Positions 22,901 to 35,300 are shown, counted from the stretch's first letter. The stretch is DNA of 64,000 nt from Branchiostoma floridae (GCF_000003815.2 NC_049982.1:32316739-32380738); one strand, 5' to 3'. Translations and numbers: made by a program. The notes: a model not told the origin generated them from the sequence alone.

Positions 22901-25900
22901 TCCGTGCAAAATCTGAGGGACTCACTGGAAGGACCTTTTGGGGTCATCCGACACCGAACAGCTAACCCTGCGGGAAAGGCCGCAGCGAGGAGACACATCA
23001 TAGCAAAGTTCGAAGAGTATGGCTTGGACGTGACCGTGCAGAACTTCAATGGGTCGTCAGGAGATACCGATGTGAGTATAACGTCATCAGTTGTTGTAGG
23101 TCTTCGACAGCTTTGATTTGACTGCAGATGATTTTCAAGATAGCACACTAGACTTCCCAGGACCAGCATGCTTTGTGCGTCCCGAGCACGTGTTTATCAC
23201 GTGATCCTACTGCGGACGTTTTGCAGCTACGTTTGGCACTGTCTCATCTTTAAAGTTCTTTAAAGACTTTTAGTTCTGATCGAGGTCCCAAAATGGGATT
23301 TGTGCGTTACACAGATATATATCTGATGTCATCTTTTTTTCAAAAAGCTACATTTAGACCATATTATTGCTGCAATCTTCAGAAACCCGGCACAAACGTC
23401 ATCGGCGTAAAGCGCGGGAAAATGAACGGAACATCAGACGACAGGATCGTGGCTGTGGGGGCTCACTACGACACGGTTGCCACAACCCCGGGTAAGGGAG
23501 AGTGCTTGAATGTCCTTTTTTGGGGGTTAATGCCTACAACACGAATCAGATAGAACATACACCGCGTTTTTTCTCATATAAAACTATTTGCCAACAAAAA
23601 ATGCCAGACCCTAACACGTCCAATACAACGGGAACAAAAAACGGAAGTTCTGCTGCAGTACCAAGGCAACACACCAGGAGGTCCAAAATGGAGCTTGACC
23701 TTCATCTTTCCAACCCCTATCCACACACAATATAAAATTACAATCCATCCAGAGGTTCTTAAGTTATGCTGACCACAAATTTCTGAAAACGCATGCACAT
23801 AGAGACACACACACACATACACACTTTTTTCGAGGGAAACTCAGAGAAAAGATGTAGATATATCATCCAAATCCTGGATGCGACATAACTAATTTCGGTT
23901 ATTGTTTTAAAGCCTAATAAAACTAGTTCGGTTATTGTTTTAAAGCCTAGATTTTGACACTAGACCTGGTCATCAATCTTGACATTATTTGTTGGAGAAT
24001 TTCTCCCTTTTTACATCTACGATGTGACTATAACGCTATATGCTGTTATGTGACGTCATGCAGGTGTTGATGATGACGGATCTGGCATGGCGGCCATGTT
24101 GGAGATGGCGAGGGTGATGACGTCATGTTCCCAGCAGAACTACACCGTCATCTTCGTCGCGTTTGACAACGAAGAAGGTTTTTCCTTTTCAAATTCGTTT
24201 TCATTCGTTATTTCTTATAATCATTAAGGTCTCATTCATGTATTACTCCGACTGGGTGCCCTAAAAGAGACCCGACCCGAAAAAGTAAACGGCTACACGA
24301 ACGCGTGTTTTAGCCTGGCGCCTACCCAACCGATATAAAACGTTAGATTGGTTAGAGTGTTATAACTGAAGAAATAAGCAGGTAATGTTCGAAAGCCGCG
24401 CGTTGGGTCTGAGGTACAAAGTTGTGCAGTCGACGGCTGTCAGAGAGAATGTGCCTCATGCAGTGCGTGGCTAACTTAATTTTGTAATTGTCATAAAAGA
24501 CTGGGTGTCTAGAGCCGCTTGGGAACTTTTGGCGTGATGAAGGGTAAATTTTCTCAATGAGTAATATGTATATGTTTCACGTATGTTCATTATCAACGCA
24601 CCAATGTAAGAGACATATTTTGTAACATAACTTTTATAACGCAGTGAAATGATTTATGAATGAGACCTTTGATAGTCATAAGTGTAATGTGCATTTTGGC
24701 CTGCGTATGTCTGTGTGCGTGCGCGGTCTTGTGTTCGCATCGGCTTGTCAGTGTGCGTGTGTGTTCATGTGTGATGTATGTGTGTACATGTCTACCTGTA
24801 TGTCTGTGGTTCCGCATACACTGGTCAACGTTATGCATTTCCTAAATTCTAACCATGTCATATTAGAAAACTGACAGGAAGTGAGGTCAAAGATCCCATG
24901 ACTAACTTTGATTATGTTTTATGCAGTTCCTATTACCCCAAGTCACGCCAGTGAGCGCCCCTGTGACATAGGCCGCGGAGCGGACGACTTTGTGTGCTCC
25001 TGGCTTCTCCCGTTCCTAAACTCGACAGGACGTCCGGCTGAGTTCCAAGGAATCTTCATGTTGGAGACTATCATGAACTACGACCTTCGTCCAAACGTGC
25101 AAAATCTTCCCAATCCTATTGGATTCCAATTAGTGAGTATTGTGGAATTGATGCAGTAGTATAAAGAATTTGACGTCCCATTTATTTCGAATTCCGAGTA
25201 CGTGAATGCCGTAAAGACATCAACATGTCTCGACGTTGTTATGCAAATCAAGGGTCATCGAGACATTGGTCGAGCCGAGTAATGTACCAGTCAGGGGCGT
25301 TCACCTTTGGCATATTACCTGCAATTCCTGTCAATGCACATGCGTCCTCGGAAGTGTGAAAGGGTTTATACAGAACAGAAAAAGGGTTAAACCCATCACA
25401 TGCATTATTAGTGGAGACTAGAAATTGCCTTTTCAAACCATCCAAGAGAATCAGGGTAAACTTCTGATAGTTGCAAAGTCCTTGATTTTAAATGCCATTA
25501 TCGTTGTTGTGCTAAAACTCTGACCCGTTTTTATCTTATTCTTATTCTCATAGTTTTTCCCGACTCTCTACCGAGAGTTGCAAGCCACGAATTTCACAGG
25601 AAACTTCATCACACTGATACGGAAGCCGGAAGAGGAGCGGCTGGTGGCGTCAGTGGTGCAGACTTGGGAGGACAGGGCAAAGGAACCCGTGGGTGCTATT
25701 ACCCGTGATGTCCAACTTCCAATAACAGGTAAACTGTCAAAAATATTGAAGAAGAACTGCTAAAACCAAGAAGGCGACATTTTCGAGAACCCCCACCCCC
25801 CACCCCCACCCCAGCCCCGTAATCAAACCATGATCAAACAACTGTATAGGACTGAGTGATTGAGCAGAAACTGCCATTGAGTCCATTTCTTTTAGTTGGA

Positions 25901-28900
25901 GAACAGTTTGATTGTTCCCGGATCATTTGATCAAGCTACCCGCACACAATACATATACCATTGAGCTCTCCACTGAGGCGTCGCAAAAATAGGCATACCC
26001 CTGAGGCGTCGCCAAAAATGACAAGAACAAAAAGACGAAGAAAGAAATGAGAAAAATACAAGAAAAACAATATGTTTTCCCTTTCAACGCATTTAGTATA
26101 TTAACATTTTAAAGAACAGGAGGGGGCGATATCGACTTCCATTCCAACAACTTTGACCAATTGCCGAAAGTCACGCGCGCATAATAAAGTCTCATTTCCA
26201 AAGCAATTGGGTCAGACTACTGGATAGGACTGAGTGATTGAGTAGAAACTGCCAGTGAGTCCATTTCATTTAGTTGCTGAACAGTTTGATTGTTCCTGGA
26301 TCATGTGATTATCAGAATTTTTTTTTCTATTTTGGACAATGTTAATGCAAGGGGACGCTAGTGTTACCAAAATGAAAACAGACCTGCAGTGGGCATCACT
26401 TGAAGACAGAAGGAAAATGTCCAGACTTTGCATGATGTACAAAATGACCAATAAACTGGTGGACGTACCGACTGATAAGTATCGGCTCAAAAAAGAACAA
26501 GAAACAGCCATGACTTCAAGTACCAGAGTTATACCAAGCTAGGATTGACGTTCAAAAACTCGTTTTTCCCAGAACTATCGTAGAGTGGAATTCGTCATCA
26601 CCAAGCACAGTAGGGGCATCTTCTTTGGATAGTTTTAAAGAACGCTTGCAGATAGATGTGCAAAAGTTAGGTGTGACTGCCGGGACAACTCGGACCATCC
26701 CCCCTGGACAGCTATTTAGTTGACTTTTTTTTCGAAAATGTAATCCCCAACACTAGTTTTATATGTATATACTCTGAAATGAGAAAACTGTAGGTTGGAT
26801 TGATTGAATTGTGTAATTCATCGGAACTTTTCGGCATTCCATGCGGCGCACATTAGGTCGTTGACCCCGAAATACGCAGTGTGTGTGGACACGTGGATAG
26901 GTGTGAGGCGCTTCTAATAGAGGACAGTAGTAAACTTTACCATTACTTGCTCTTCGGAATAGCTTTAGACAAATAAGATGTGGGTATTGATCAGCGTATG
27001 AGTCATTCTTATTGAAGATTAATTGCTAGTTAAGAATTTTTTATATCGCGGTTTTTATATCACCGGCGCCCGCGCGGCACATATGATGCTAGATGAAAGG
27101 ACCGCCACTCTGTATGACCAGGAAACTTCTGACGTTCTAATAGTAGCAGCTGGAGACAATCTTTATAATACTAGACAGTAGTACAAATGTACCAAGAAAT
27201 GTCAAATTAACTTTTTTTCAAAAGATAAGTAATTTGGTCCGACTGGTACCTGGGGGTGGTCCGAGTTGACCAGGGGGTGGTCCGAGTTGACCAGATTTTC
27301 AATGGGCCGAGTTAGTAATGGTCCGAGTTGTCCTGATTCCGTGTGACAGGTCGTTCAGTGTAATATAACCAGATGCTGCCGCGCCGCGTGCCTGCGAAGC
27401 TGGTGTGTTACGCCAAAGGGCGGTTATACCGGCTATATAGATATAGATACAAGAAATTGGACAAATCTTCGACCACGCCTCTGGACACTGAAAAACACTT
27501 TGTCTTGAGAGCAGCCAGGACGACGTACGATCACGTATCCTTGAACCGAGACGGTGGTCGGTACCGACTTAACTTCCAACCATACCGCACGTGACCTTAT
27601 GCTCACGTCACACTTTCAGAAGGGGACGTCTCCCGAGTAATCGGATAATGAAGAAGATCGAACCTTTTGTCTCATTTATAAATTTATTGTTTTGGAATCT
27701 AGTGAAATCCTGACCTCCATATACCCAAAAGGTATACTTTGTTGTCTCTTCTTTCTTGAGGTCTAGTTTTTCTGTATTGAGGTCTAGTTTTTCTGTACTA
27801 GATAAATTAAACCGAGGACGTTTGTATAAAAGAATAAGCCAAGCTTCTTCGGTAGGAATCTGACGTGGTAATATGTTTTTCCCTAGGAAAGCCAAGTGTG
27901 GCGTTAACGAATACGTTCTTTGACCTCGTGGGAAGGAGTGACTGTGTGTCATTCTGGGTACAAGAACCGTACCTGCGCTGTGTGTATGTGACAGACACAG
28001 GTTGGTGATCAATAATTTTGTTATCATTAAGTTTTTTTTTATCTTCATCACGACGATTAGTTGATGCGGAAGAATTGAATGTGATTGTGGAAAAGCATCA
28101 CAAGAGACAGGGACGGGCGCCACACGTTGACAAGTTTGAGAAGGCCCTATCCTTCTGTGCAGACCTTTAAGGAACGGGCGCGCGGCTGGTTTACTTTTTC
28201 GGAAAGCAATAAATTGCGATGCTTAACCCTACAACCAGAGTAACCCTGAAACTGAGGGGCACATTACACTAACATTGTCCAGCAATATTTTCTGCAAATA
28301 GCTCTTCGTGTATATCACTATTTTGATATTTCAAAATAAGCCGTTGGAGCATCTTAGAGAAGTATCTTCAAGCAGATGTACATGGTGATGCAAACCATCA
28401 TAACGGTACATCTGCTTTAAACCATCAAAATTAACCAGATTGTTCTGCATCCCAGCTGACTACAGAGGAACCATGCAGCAGTGTTACCACAGCTCATGCG
28501 ACAACGTCACCAGCATCACTCCAGACAAGCTGACCTTCCTGGCCAAGGTCACGGACTCCATACTGCAGACGACTATGAAACTGGCTGAGGTCGAAAAGGA
28601 CACTTGCACTGACACTACTGGTGATGCGGATACTACTGGGGGTAAGGATACTACTGAGGGTATAGACACTACAGAGGGTACGGATACTACTGGGGGTACG
28701 GACACTACTGGGGGTACGGACACTACTGGGGTGTGGACACTAGTGGGGGTACAGACACTATTGGGAGCACGGACAGTACTGACTTCCTTGACTTAATCCT
28801 CTTTGCCCCTTCTGGAGCACAGGGCCTCGGTGAGATGCCTCCACCTTCCTCGGTCTTTGGCGGTTGTCTTAGCCTCATGCCACGAGGTTTTTGCATGTTG

Positions 28901-30497
28901 TAGGTCCTTCATGACTCCTCGCCTCCAGGACAGCCTAGGTCTTCCTCTACGTCTTTTGCCTTGGGGGTTCCATTCTAGGACTGCCCTCGTAATGGATGGT
29001 GGGGGTTTTCTTAGTGTGTGTCCAATCCACCTCCATTTCCTGCGCCTTATGGTGACCTCCACAGGTTCTTGGCCAGTTCTCTCCAGGAGGTCATGGTTGC
29101 TGATCTTATTTGGCCACCAAATGCCAAGGATGTAGCGGAGTCTTACATTGATGAAGGTTTGGAGTTTCTTAATGTTGGCTTGTGTTAGGCCCCAGGTTTC
29201 ACAGCCATATAGTAGGATGGACTTGACATTAGATTCAAAGATACGTAGCTTTGTTCTGAGGGAGATGTTCCTGGCCCTCCAAACTGGTCTTAGTTGGACA
29301 AAGGCAGCCTTTCCCTTCCCTATGCGGGCTTCCACGTCCTTTGTCGCACCTCCGTCACTGCTGATGACACTGCCAAGGTATGTGAATTCCTTCACTGTCT
29401 CCAGCTCTATTCCTCTGCAGCACACGGGTTTGGCATTCCCCACTGTCTTCACCCTCATCTCTTTAGTTTTTCCTGCGTTGATGATTAGTCCCAGTTGGCC
29501 TGACTTGTGTTCTAACCTCTGGGTCTTCTCTCTCATCTGGCTGATGGTATGGCACAGAAGAGCAAGGTCGTCCGCGAAGTCTAAGTCATCTAACATGTCC
29601 GTCAATGTCCACTGAATTCCTGTCCTGGCATCTTTGGTAGTTTCCCTCATCACCCAGTCCAGTGCAGTTATAAATAGCAGCGGGCTCAAGAGGCACCCCT
29701 GTCGCACTCCGGTGGTCATGTTGAAGGGCTCTGTCAAATCGGACAGTACTGGGGGTACAGATACTAATGTGGGTACGGTCACTACTGGGGTACGGTCACT
29801 ACTGGGGTACAGTCACTACTGGGGTACGGACACTACTGGGGGTACAGACACTATTGGGAGCACGGACACTACAGGGGGTACTGACACTACTGGGGGCATG
29901 GATACTAATGGGTATGGACACTACTCAGGGTGCGGACACTAGTGGGGTGTGGACACTAGTGGGGGTACAGGCACTATTGGGAGCACGGACAGTACTAGGG
30001 GTACAGTTACTAATGGGGGTACGGTCACTACTGGGGTACGGTCACTACTGGGTATGGACACTACTGGGGGTACAGACACTATTGGGAGCACGGACACTAC
30101 AGGGGGTACTGACACTACTGGGGGCATGGATACTACTGGGTATGGACACTACTGGGGCCCGGGTACGGACACTTCACAGGGTAAGGACACTACTGGGGTA
30201 CGGATACTAGTGGGGGTTCAGACACTATTGGGAGCACGGACAGTACAGGGGGTACTGAGACTACTGGGGTACGGACACTAGTGGGGGGAAGGAGTCACAC
30301 TACTCGGACATGGACACTACTGAGAAATTATTCAACATCATGACCTTTTTGATATAAATTTCTTTCCTGTTTCTGTTGGTTCAGTGACAAGTGCTGCAAG
30401 AGATTCCCACGGAGCATGGTCCATCATACAGCTGCTGAGTGTTCATGTCTGGATCTGGTCCATCTTACAGTACAGCTGTGCTGTACACATCATCTAG
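19920..30497 (+). CDS. Secreted M28-family zinc peptidase, possibly GPI-anchored
   Basis: Nine exons fit together in phase: 19920-19977, 22881-23071, 23383-23491, 24064-24177, 24927-25132, 25554-25728, 27887-28000, 28456-28641 and 30385-30497 (421 residues). M28 enzymes are two-zinc aminopeptidases or carboxypeptidases. Exon 1 encodes a hydrophobic signal-like start, MGSCVIVQWSFVALLWLQIG. Family landmarks are GAHYDT (His111), GVDDDGSG (Asp123), FDNEE (Glu156 as the likely general base, Glu157 as ligand), the Glu of LETIMNYD (about 204) and CYHSSCD (His334). These match the expected zinc ligands, so the enzyme looks active. The last exon encodes a hydrophobic C-terminus rich in W, I, L and V with no basic tail, as in GPI-attachment signals. 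Exon 1 and the last exon rest on phase and context and are less certain than the middle seven. Substrate is unknown. Confidence 0.85.
20591..20745. mobile_element. Near-perfect palindromic MITE with 9-bp target duplication
   Basis: Two arms of about 70 bp, beginning TACTCTCCAAGCAGAGGTTG and mirrored at the right end, enclose a loop of about 15 bases with only one or two mismatches. The 9 bases tgcgaaggg flank it at 20582-20590 and 20746-20754. A 9-bp duplication is typical of Mutator-like elements. It lies in intron 1 of the M28 gene. Confidence 0.85.
21020..21120. mobile_element. Degenerate TIR element related to the one at 22499
   Basis: Segments TAGCCGGCTATACTCC and GATACTATCTTATGGCACC resemble the element at 22499-22649. 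A reversed TATAGTATCAAA segment at the left gives a short inverted repeat. It lies in intron 1 of the M28 gene. Confidence 0.5.
22499..22649. mobile_element. TIR element with GATAGT-rich ends
   Basis: The left segment CATAAGATAGTGTCAAAGCT followed by GGAGTATAGCCGGCC is mirrored at the right by GGCCGGCTATACTCCTC and AGCTTTTGATACTATCTTAT. About 150 bp, non-coding, in intron 1 of the M28 gene, about 230 bp before exon 2. Confidence 0.7.
25930..26310. repeat. Intronic repetitive sequence
   Basis: A segment AAGCTACCCGCACACAATAC resembles sequence near 50090-50115 and, inverted, near 53775-53835. Two local near-copies of ATAGGACTGAGTGATTGAG occur at about 25846 and 26224. No coding sequence is seen. 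Confidence 0.45.
26339..26720 (+). mobile_element. 3' fragment of a non-LTR retrotransposon (CR1/L2-like)
   Basis: A 67-codon frame has the pattern seen at the end of LINE open frames: LQWASLEDRRKMSRL, then CMMYKMTNKLVDVP. After a frameshift it continues with NSFFPRTIVEWNS and a SLDSFKERL-type end. It is heavily 5'-truncated and broken, in the intron between M28 exons 25554-25728 and 27887-28000. Confidence 0.65.
27398..27455 (+). repeat. Dispersed repeat, GCTGGTGTGTTACGCC family, copy 1
   Basis: GCTGGTGTGTTACGCCAAAG followed by GGCGGTTATA and AGATACA recurs at 51029-51085 and 60263-60325. It lies within the long intron before M28 exon 7. Confidence 0.6.
28610..28781 (+). repeat. 18-bp minisatellite, left part
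   Basis: Units of about 18 bp, ggtacggacactactggg, begin within M28 exon 8 and encode D-T-T-G-G-T if read through. They continue past the putative donor GGG|GTAAGG at 28642. Units of other lengths follow, so the frame is soon lost. The array is interrupted at 28782 by a LINE and resumes at 29740. Confidence 0.9.
28782..29739 (-). mobile_element. 5'-truncated RTE-like LINE inserted in the minisatellite
   Basis: The minus strand encodes the C-terminal part of a reverse transcriptase, open for about 310 codons. It has TGVRQGCLLSPLLF, the FADDLALL catalytic box, GLIINAGKTKEM, EFTYLGSVIS, LLYGCETWGL and a C-terminal WRHLTEALCSRRGKED, ending TAA about a dozen bases before the insert edge. The endonuclease and the N-terminal half are missing. 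The same 12 bases, cggacagtactg, flank the insert at 28770-28781 and 29740-29751. The frame is intact over its whole visible length, so insertion is probably recent. Confidence 0.92.
29740..30310 (+). repeat. 18-bp minisatellite, right part
   Basis: About thirty variant units of 15-18 bp (ggtacggacactactggg type) continue from the LINE edge to about 30310. Many are 17 bp, so no long open frame in the peptidase sense survives; the long Leu/Gly frames here are products of the repeat. The last M28 exon follows at 30385. Confidence 0.9.
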
Positions 30498-32310
30498 GAT
30501 CTCCCATTTTTATCAATCCACAAGCGTGATGGTTTAGACAAATTGAATTGAATCATGTTTTTAATGAATCATTTAGCTTTAAGTTAGTTGTGTGGAGTGT
30601 AGACATTCTTGGAACAAGTTTTTGAAACTTACATGTACCCACATGACCCAAGTAGAATTTGGAGATGAACAGAACAAAATTACACTTTGGGTGATGAAAT
30701 TGTAAGCAAAAGAAATTGTAAATACTCTCATGTACATGTAAGCTATTTTATATTGTATGATCAAGTTTCATGCACTAAATAGCAAGAATACATATCTGTT
30801 TTGTAGAGGAAGTTATATATTTTTAGTGAGGTGAGCTATCAACCTTACATGTAACGTTACATGTATATTTGGAGTAGTACCTTTGTGTACCCTTAAACTT
30901 AGTTCAATAGTTAAATCATGGACAGGCACAAGGATGCTGTAACTTTTCTTCGCATTAAGTTAACTTACAGTAAATATTTTTACAGTTAAATTGATATGTC
31001 ATTACAGAAATGAAGGTATCATGATATAGAAATTGAAATCATCGAGCTAACTTTGCCAACTGTTTTGGCATGTATTGCACAGGCACTTTCAACATAGGCA
31101 TCACAGACGAGCACACATATGACTGGGCCACTATTACACTCGTACCGATATTTGTATACAAGTATCTTAACATCTTATTTTCATTAGCCATACTTATAAT
31201 TGGTTCATGCATGGCTTACATTGTATATATCTTTACTGTTATTTTGCATCTACTCACTGGGTGTGTCGATTCAACTGATAATAAAACTAAATGGTGTAAT
31301 AGTCTTGCATTGATATGCAATGTGCTTTTAGATACAATAATGTACAACATGATACATTTTGCATGCAATTCTCAATGAACAATATTGGGGCATTACAATT
31401 ATCATTAAGTTCACATTCAATTATAATTCCTCTCGTCAGAATGTATGCTAGGTAAAAGCAAAATGGTGATTACAATAAATTACTGGGAGTATTCACTTTT
31501 CACTTTCAGCATTAGTTAAGGCAAGGACGGTTAAGGTTTGCAATTTTCTTTAACTGTAAAATGTATCTAAATCAAGCAAAATAGAGAAAAGAATAACTCT
31601 TGTTATGAAATGAATTTCAAAGGAAAGAAACACAAGGAAGCCTACAGAATGTTGGAGGAAATTCTGTACATTATGGAAGACATTAACATTATATTAAGTG
31701 TGCAGCTTACACCTCCCTGAATAAAATTATACACCAATAAATCATCATTAAAATCCTGACAAAATATTTCCACATTATGCTACACCATCTAACTTCTTGG
31801 TTCTTGGAGTCCTTGTTCAAATTTTTCAATAGAAGAGTGCCACCGACAGCTGTGTAACAATTCTTACTACATTTTGTATACCATTTTATTTAACTATGTC
31901 ACTTTGTTCTTGGTTGATGATTGCAGTTTTTGTCGGAATAAAAGAACTCAAGACAAACGACTTGATCATAGTTTGCTATGCTTCCACAGGTTGCAGGTTG
32001 GTAATGGTATGAAAATGTATATGGCTTTTGCCAACCTTTCATAAACATATTGATCACCATCAAGATATCTTACATTAAATACAACTCAACGCTATATTTG
32101 GTGCTACTGTAAATCTTATAAAGTTCATGGTGGCTTTATTTTCATGGTTTTCACAGTGACCTCTCAATCATGACACTGTGAATATAAGTTTTCATTGTCA
32201 TTTTTTCCTGTTTCACGGCATTTTTTCAAATTGCGAACTTAAAACACTGAAATCACACATGCCTAATTTGGGGTGATTAAACCCCAGCAAAAATTAATAA
32301 ATTTACGGTA
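30498..32310. other. Convergent intergenic region between M28 peptidase and EPG5
   Basis: AT-rich, with no supported gene. Candidate plus-strand AATAAA signals for the peptidase are at 31474-31479, 31720-31725 and 31937-31942. A 102-codon open frame at 31070-31378 is hydrophobic but lacks any recognisable family and lies where a 3' UTR is expected. Confidence 0.5.
32135..32140 (-). promoter_or_regulatory. Candidate EPG5 polyadenylation signal
   Basis: AATAAA on the minus strand, about 170 bases after the EPG5 stop codon. It is the nearest canonical hexamer I noticed. Confidence 0.45.
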
Positions 32311-35300
32311 TCATCTACCGTACGTGCCCTGTGCCTGTATGTGTAACAAGGACAGGTAGTTCTGGTCCTGGAACAGCACTTTGCTGAGATGGGCGAGAAG
32401 GGGGGGTGCGTCCCTCAGTGTGTGGAGGGGGTCGACAGTGAAGCCGTAGATGTACTGGATGTGACTCTTCAGTGACGAGTACTGCTTGTTTGTCTGAAGG
32501 GATTCCAAGTTGGCCAGACTCTGCAAAAAATATTATTTAATAGATTGTTGCTTGCAAGTCGCAACAAAATGCACAAGTTGCCTAATGTCCTGCCATTACA
32601 GAATCGTAGAATACAGAAAGAAGTTTTACATGTCTTTGTCATGCTTTTGTTCTCGCACAATGTAAATGGGCCCTCACCACTTCATGTTTTGATAGGTCCA
32701 CGGAATTTAGCCAGGTCAGAGTTTGAATACACAAGATCCTTCTATACCACTTGGAGATGGGTTGGTAGAAAACCAGGTCTTGACCATTTTGTTTTCCACA
32801 AACAGGCCTGGTTTTCTGCTGGATGAGATCAGACCTGTTTTTCAGCCAACCTGATTGAAGTTCAAGTTTATACATAGTTCCACTACATGGGTTGAAATTA
32901 ATAATTATTGCAGCTAGGCGTATAATTACATTCATAGATATGGATAAGGTTTTGGTTCAGGGTATAGGACATGCGCAAATTTTACCTGCACAGCTTTAGG
33001 TGAGGCACCCTCTGTTACTGGTAGCATGCTGGGTAAGGGTCCAGACTGCACCTGCCCCACGGCATGTGGATCACCTGGCTGCAGTCGCAGGAAGCTGACT
33101 GAACGAGCCTGGGCCAGGAGGAATGTGGACAGACCTCGGCACACCAGACGGAATCTGGCAGAGAAGTCAAGAACAGACAATTGAGCTTCAAGATCATGCA
33201 AATTTCTACTGATAATTGGCCTTGGCACACCAACCAGAGCATTTAAAACCAAACTGAGTACAGGTAAATTTCATTAATTAAACTTTCCTCTCGCAGCAGC
33301 TATCTTTAGAAACAAATTTCCATTGACTGCAACTTAAAGGTTGAGCAGCATTAAGATGGCATACACATATGATGATGCATTGCATAAAAATCATAACAAT
33401 AGCAGCGGTGCCTAAGTATTCATACAATCCTTACAGAAAACATACAATCTTTACAGAATTCATACAATCCAATACTAAGAAACATACGATCCTTACAGAA
33501 AACATCTTAGGATCCTTTCGGAAAACATAGGATACACAACTTATAAACACACAATCCTTAATTTCACGTGGTCCAAGAATTAAGTCAGGATTGCATGTTT
33601 CTTGGTAGTGGACAGTATATTTTCTGTAAGGATTAAATCCTTTTTCCATAAGGATCGTATGTTTTTAGCAATGGATCATATGAATTACGTCAGGATTGTA
33701 TGAAAACTTACTAATTGGTATCCCTGAATAGCTGAATATCTATAACCCAGCACTGACCTGTGTGAAAGTGGTGACCTCTTCCCCAACCCAAGGGCACCGA
33801 GTAACCCAGCGGCAGACTTGTCCTCCCCAAGGGTCGTCAGACTGGATGTCAAGTTCATCAGGGCACAGAACACGTCCTTAAGGGGCTGGTTCCTGTCCAC
33901 ATGCTGTAGACATATCCTCAGCACCTGCCACCACCACAGGAGCAGCTTGGCTTCATTGTCAGCTCTGGAAACAATTACAAAGTCAACCGACAACGCCATT
34001 GTTAGGTTCTCAGTCAAGTTCACAGACACACGATCTAGACATGGTCTATTTTATTCTTCATCTCTCGCCGCACATGGCACACAACCCCTGGACTCCCTCC
34101 AGGAGTGCCCCTCGCCTCTCTGCCTCTCCCTTCCAGACTGACCTGTCTGACCTAATTCCTTCTCTCTCTGACCCCTCTGGGTCCTACCATTCCACATACC
34201 AGTGGGGGGGTTTCCACTCAACACACAACACTATCATTACAGGAGCCAAAGGCATTGTCTTTGAAGTTAATTTTCTATCCATTTCTATGAATGCGAAGTT
34301 TGAATATCATGTATCCCATGGCATAACAACATACATGGAGTAAAGATACGATGCCATTGTGAGGTGAGAACTTGCTCCCACGCCCCTGGGAAGGCAGGGA
34401 CCTGACCAATGAATTGCGAACAGTTCCATAGATATCACATGATCATGTGATGTCTTTATTTACAAATGACCGAATCGTGTTTGAATTTGCTGAAAGGAAA
34501 ACGGTTACTGCCAGGATCCTGGGCTGATATACTAGTATGGGTAGTACCAATAGATCCTGTTGTGGACTGTTTCTATTATGTTTTTAAATGTTCAAAATAG
34601 AAAATAATGATGCAAAATGCGCAAATATGGGGATGTCAATGTCAATATCATACAGATTGACTTATTCAGAATATTTCCGATTTTAATGTTCTGATAATGC
34701 TTTGATACCACTGACCACCTCTGCACCTGGCCGCTGTAGCCACTTTTGCAAGGTTTCGTAGATTATTTTTTCCACAGGCCATATCCTGGATAATCATGAC
34801 AAATGAATGCATATCATTATGTATTGTGTCCAGTTTGTCTATGATGTCATGGTCATGATTTGGCTTGCCCCTCACATGCAGTTCAAAGAGAATTTAGGTG
34901 CTACCATGTACACACCTGGGCTTCGCAGCAGCTGTCCACGACAGCAGCTGGTCAGCCAGGGCCATCTCGTCCTTCGGCACCTGACACATGGGCAGGCGCT
35001 GCAGGACGTAGGCGTACAGCGTCAGATAGCAGCCGTGCTGCAGACACTCCGACAGGAAGTCCTCCTGAGCCAGCTCAGGAATCTCCACAGCTGCAAGCAC
35101 CTGGTCCCAGCCGCTCTGTACATTCTCCTCTAGCCCTGGGGTCAAATATCAGTTTTCAATAGATGAGTTCACACAGAAGGGTTATCTAGCATCCAAGTAT
35201 GTCATTTCTTCTAACTGTTCAAAAAATTTTCCATGCTGGATGTGTTTAAAAGTAGTACACACCAGTGCAAACAAATTCAGTGCAAGATCATCATTATTGA

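Noticed and set aside
28642..28796. M28 peptidase ending at the stop in the LINE edge (28794-28796)
   Set aside because: Possible as an isoform, but a consensus GTAAGG donor at 28642 joins in phase to a terminal exon with a sensible hydrophobic end, so I preferred the spliced model.
29767..30210. Long open frames rich in Leu, Gly and Val
   Set aside because: They are read-outs of the 18-bp minisatellite in other frames and have no independent support.
31070..31378. 102-codon hydrophobic open frame as a gene
   Set aside because: No start context, homology or splice support. It lies in AT-rich sequence expected to be 3' UTR or intergenic.
33999..34343. Plus-strand open frame of 114 codons in an EPG5 intron
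   Set aside because: Low-complexity Ser/Pro/Leu composition, no family resemblance, and it overlaps the edge region of a conserved EPG5 exon on the other strand only by position.
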